From assembly GCA_903925705.1 (NCBI GenBank), contig CAIYGJ010000073.1:1-9175 (forward strand): 9,175 nt of DNA. The letters are read 5' to 3'. Source of the stretch: an uncultured Actinomycetes bacterium. GTDB taxonomy: Bacteria; Actinomycetota; Actinomycetes; S36-B12; UBA5976. The translations under genes and the position numbers were made by a program. Every line of letters starts with the position of its first letter. Positions within the stretch are counted from its first letter, which is position 1. Under the pieces are notes generated by a model. It searched no databases. It was not told the DNA's origin and was given only the letters and a program-made list of their open reading frames with translations. This document shows positions 6,521-9,175 of the stretch, in pieces.

Positions 6521-8227
6521 ATGAGTCAAAGTCCTAGTCCGCAACCCCTTGCGGAACTGACAATTGCTGACATCGGGCAACCCTTGTCGCAAACAACATT
6601 TGTTGTTGTTGACCTAGAAACTGCAGGTGGTAAGCCAGCTGACGCCGGAATAACTGAAATCGGCGCTGTCAAAGTGCGAGGTGGTGAGGTTATTGGAGAA
6701 TTTCGAACTTTCTGCGCACCGGGTGTGTCGATACCGGCGTTTATTTCAATACTGACTGGAATTACCGATCATCACGTAGTTGGCGCTCCAAACGTTGGGG
6801 CTGCAGTTAGAGAGTTCTTAGCATTTGCGAATTTTGAATCTGGTGATGGACCAGTTTTGGTTGCGCATAACTCACCTTTCGATGTTGGGTTTTTGAAATC
6901 AGCCTGTATCAAATTCGATATCGAATGGCCGAAACCACCGATTTTAGACACGGTTGTGCTGGCTAGAAAGATTCTTCGTAAAGATGAAGTTAGGAATCGA
7001 AAGCTTGCAACTTTGGCACACTATTTTTCTGCGCCTGTAAGTCCAACTCACCGAGCACTAGACGATGCAAGGGCAACTGTTTCGGTATTGCATGGATTAA
7101 TAGAACGAGTTGGTAATTTGGGTGTCCACGACCTTGAGGGACTGCAAACTTTTAATGGACCAGCAACAGAAAAGCGACGACGTAAGCGATATCTAGCCGA
7201 TGGGCTTCCTAGTCAACCGGGTGTTTACGTTTTTTATGATGGCAATAATCGGCCGCTCTATGTTGGGACATCTACAAACATTCGTAAACGTGTCATGTCA
7301 TATTTCACTGCTGCAGAGACTCGGCGACGGATGACTTCGATGGTAGAACTCGCGCAACGCGTTGATGCCCATGTTTGTGCAACGCCGCTTGAAGCAACAA
7401 TTCGAGAATTACGGATAATCAATGAATTGCGCCCTACTTATAATCACCGTTCTAGAAATCCAGAAAAAACTACTTGGGTAACCATGACAAATGAAAGATT
7501 CCCAAGACTTTCTCTTTCGCGACAGTCAACACTGCCCGATTCGCAGCGCACCTCAATCGGTCCTTTTAGAAATGGCGTCAGTGCCGAATTAGCCATACAT
7601 GCAATTCACCAAGCTACGGATTTGCGCCAATGTAAAGAGCGAATCACTAGCAAGACTTCAATCTCGCCTTGCGTGCTCCACGAAATGAAACGATGTATCG
7701 CTCCTTGCATGACTGGCGGTGAAACTGTTGGTTATGAAGAAATAGTTGCTGATGCCACCTCCATACTCAACGGAGATTCCTCGGCAGTTTCAACCAAACT
7801 AATGGAGCGGATTCTAGATTTGGTACAGGAAGAAAAGTTTGAAGATGCAGCTATCGCTCGGGATCGAATGCACGCTCTAGAAGATGGGGTCTATCGATCC
7901 AGTCGGCTACGTGAGATTACCTCTATCCCATTGGTGATTGCAGCTCAACAAAATTCAATCGGTGGCTGGGACATCCATGCGTTCTCACGTGGTCGATTTG
8001 CCGCAGGAATTGTGGCTCCCCCAGGTATTGATCCCAAGCCCTATGTCCTAAAACTAGAGGATTCAATCCCAACCGACATTAGATTGCCGACCCTAGTTTC
8101 TGAGATTGAACTCATACTCAAATGGCTGGGTAATGGCCAAACTCGCTTGGTTGAAATCAGCGAAGGCCACACTTGGATGCACCCAATTCATGCCAGAGTT
8201 CGAGCTACTGAATTAATTGGCGGCTAA
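6521..8227 (+). CDS. DEDDh exonuclease fused to UvrC-like GIY-YIG nuclease with Cys4 and UVR regions
   Basis: This is a probable DNA repair nuclease of the actinobacterial type represented by M. tuberculosis Rv2191. Numbering from ATG 6521 (568 residues), the DEDDh 3'-5' exonuclease domain has VDLET (Asp31, Glu33), AHNSPFD (Asp121) and HRALDD (His177, Asp182), as in the DnaQ proofreading family. A GIY-YIG domain follows: GVY (234-236), YVG (247-249), Arg255, Glu296 and Asn308. Cys371, Cys384, Cys392 and Cys396 match the spacing of the cysteine cluster of UvrC, reported to hold an iron-sulfur cluster. A UVR-like helix pair (about 424-458) comes next. The C-terminal 110 residues lack the recognisable RNase H-like domain of UvrC, so only the 3' incision half seems present. 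The frame is open from ATG 6395, but those 42 extra codons look non-coding in usage and precede a candidate -10 box, so I prefer 6521. The gene overlaps trpD tail to tail by 15 bases. Confidence 0.88.
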   Translation: MSQSPSPQPLAELTIADIGQPLSQTTFVVVDLETAGGKPADAGITEIGAVKVRGGEVIGEFRTFCAPGVSIPAFISILTGITDHHVVGAPNVGAAVREFLAFANFESGDGPVLVAHNSPFDVGFLKSACIKFDIEWPKPPILDTVVLARKILRKDEVRNRKLATLAHYFSAPVSPTHRALDDARATVSVLHGLIERVGNLGVHDLEGLQTFNGPATEKRRRKRYLADGLPSQPGVYVFYDGNNRPLYVGTSTNIRKRVMSYFTAAETRRRMTSMVELAQRVDAHVCATPLEATIRELRIINELRPTYNHRSRNPEKTTWVTMTNERFPRLSLSRQSTLPDSQRTSIGPFRNGVSAELAIHAIHQATDLRQCKERITSKTSISPCVLHEMKRCIAPCMTGGETVGYEEIVADATSILNGDSSAVSTKLMERILDLVQEEKFEDAAIARDRMHALEDGVYRSSRLREITSIPLVIAAQQNSIGGWDIHAFSRGRFAAGIVAPPGIDPKPYVLKLEDSIPTDIRLPTLVSEIELILKWLGNGQTRLVEISEGHTWMHPIHARVRATELIGG

Positions 8228-9175
8228 CGCAAAACGCTGGCTAATCGAAACCCAAACATCTAATAGCGATTTCGCTGCTCCCGTATCTATTGAGCCATAG
8301 GCAACGGGTAGCGCTCGTGCAATTCGAACTACGGTCGAGTCGGCTGTTTCGCCAAAACGCTTAGTGCCTTTTGCAGCATCATAGGCAACCATGGTTGCGG
8401 CGGCATTTAACGCTACGACATCGCGAATTGCTGAGAAGTTTCCATCTGCTCTTCCGGCAAGAATCTCTCGCACGACTTGTGCATTGAACTGCGCATCTCC
8501 GCCTCTGAGTTGATCAAGCGTCGCAGGTGTAAGTCCTAATTCGCTAGGTGTCAGCATTGATTCTCGCAAAGTGCCCGAGGTGACGTCCCAAATCTGTGTT
8601 GGCGCTGATGTCGACAACTCATCTAAGCCATCGGTGCTTCGCACAATGATTGATTTAAACCCACGATCCAACTGAACTTGTGCCAACACGGGCGCAAGAC
8701 GAATGTCTGCGCACCCTAGTAGTGCCGCTTCTGGTTGACCAGGATTTGATAGCGGTCCCAAAACATTGAAAACTGTAGGGACTCCCAGTTCTTTTCGAAC
8801 ATTTGCGGCAAACTTCATCGCTGGATGGTGCGATGGTGCGTAGCAAAATGCAATTCCCGCTTCTGATACACATGATGACAACAAACTAGTGGGCATGTTG
8901 ATAGCAACACCAAGAGCTTCAAGAACATCGGCGGTGCCGGCTTTAGAAGAAATAGCTCGATTTCCATGCTTGAGAACAGGGATTCCAGCGCCAGCAACGG
9001 TTAGCGCGGCCATAGTTGAAATGTTCACTGTGTGGGCGCCATCACCGCCAGTTCCAACAACGTCGACAGCGATGCGATCTAGATTAACTTCGATCGCATT
9101 TTCCAGCATCGCTTTAACCATGCCGCTGACTTCTTGTGGGGTTTCGCCTTTTACTCGAAGACCAATTACTAATCC
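8213..9175 (-). CDS. trpD: Anthranilate phosphoribosyltransferase (5' partial)
   Basis: This enzyme joins anthranilate to phosphoribosyl pyrophosphate, the second step of tryptophan synthesis, in the cytoplasm. The frame stays open to the right edge; the visible protein begins within LRVKGETPQEVSGMVKAMLE, part of the N-terminal helical domain, so roughly 30-40 residues are missing and ATG 9121 is internal. The PRPP-binding GTGGDG lies at 9038-9055, followed by NISTMAA, then KHGNRAISSKAGTADVLEALG, which carries anthranilate and phosphate contacts. FNVLGPLSNPGQPE and DGLDELS follow in family order. The DGLDE segment is preceded by RST rather than the commoner HGD/HGE, a mild deviation. It lies alone rather than with other trp genes and converges on the fusion nuclease gene, the same pairing I recall for Rv2191-Rv2192c. 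Confidence 0.95.
   Translation of the reverse strand, partial: GLVIGLRVKGETPQEVSGMVKAMLENAIEVNLDRIAVDVVGTGGDGAHTVNISTMAALTVAGAGIPVLKHGNRAISSKAGTADVLEALGVAINMPTSLLSSCVSEAGIAFCYAPSHHPAMKFAANVRKELGVPTVFNVLGPLSNPGQPEAALLGCADIRLAPVLAQVQLDRGFKSIIVRSTDGLDELSTSAPTQIWDVTSGTLRESMLTPSELGLTPATLDQLRGGDAQFNAQVVREILAGRADGNFSAIRDVVALNAAATMVAYDAAKGTKRFGETADSTVVRIARALPVAYGSIDTGAAKSLLDVWVSISQRFALAAN

Noticed and set aside
8213..8227. Terminator between the nuclease gene and trpD
   Set aside because: The two coding regions overlap by 15 bases and no GC-rich stem with a U-tract is visible nearby.
9119..9121. ATG as the start of trpD
   Set aside because: The frame continues to the window edge with typical TrpD N-terminal sequence (LRVKGETPQEVSG), so this Met is internal.
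1..9175. Mobile element, CRISPR array, tRNA or defence island
   Set aside because: There are no transposase or integrase motifs, no spaced direct repeats and no cloverleaf-like sequence; nearly every base is in core-metabolism, envelope or repair genes.

Overview
The window reads as a compact, ordinary chromosomal segment of an actinobacterium with a streamlined, moderately AT-leaning genome. The phylum call rests on gene content and order. A PlsC-type acyltransferase, FadD15-type acyl-CoA ligase, GT87 membrane mannosyltransferase, PimB'-type mannosyltransferase, a DEDDh/GIY-YIG fusion nuclease and TrpD closely recall the Mycobacterium tuberculosis Rv2181-Rv2192c neighbourhood, as I remember it. 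Base composition is far below that of mycobacteria or Streptomyces, which fits small-genome aquatic actinobacteria such as the freshwater acI (Nanopelagicales) group. That placement is inference. No mobile element, tRNA, rRNA, CRISPR array, integrase or toxin-antitoxin pair is visible, and no gene-free stretch reaches 300 bases; the longest is about 170 bases (6350-6520).

Layout: (1) 1-1114 (+), a pyrophosphate-dependent phosphofructokinase cut by the left edge. (2) 1140-1835 (-), a 1-acylglycerol-3-phosphate acyltransferase, convergent with it. (3) A divergent intergenic region of about 130 bases with a candidate leaderless promoter leftwards and a hairpin over the ribosome binding site rightwards. 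(4) 1969-3765 (+), a FadD15-like long-chain acyl-CoA ligase, followed by (5) 3808-4986 (+), a GT87 polytopic mannosyltransferase. (6) 4940-6088 (-), PimB', overlapping the GT87 gene tail to tail by 47 bases and lying downstream of (7) 6146-6349 (-), a 67-residue protein with two CxxC pairs. (8) 6521-8227 (+), a DEDDh exonuclease fused to a UvrC-like GIY-YIG/Cys4/UVR region. (9) 8213-9175 (-), anthranilate phosphoribosyltransferase, cut by the right edge and overlapping the nuclease gene by 15 bases.

The central genes suggest envelope lipid work: acyl activation (FadD15-like), acylation of glycerophosphate (PlsC), and mannosylation of phosphatidylinositol or lipoglycan (PimB' with GDP-mannose in the cytoplasm, GT87 with polyprenyl-phosphate mannose across the membrane). 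Glycolysis (PFP), DNA repair (fusion nuclease) and tryptophan synthesis (TrpD) flank them. I do not see a wholly new system. The points most worth a second look are the CxxC small protein beside the nuclease, the unusual C-terminal catalytic motif of the acyl-CoA ligase, and several inverted repeats placed exactly at gene starts.
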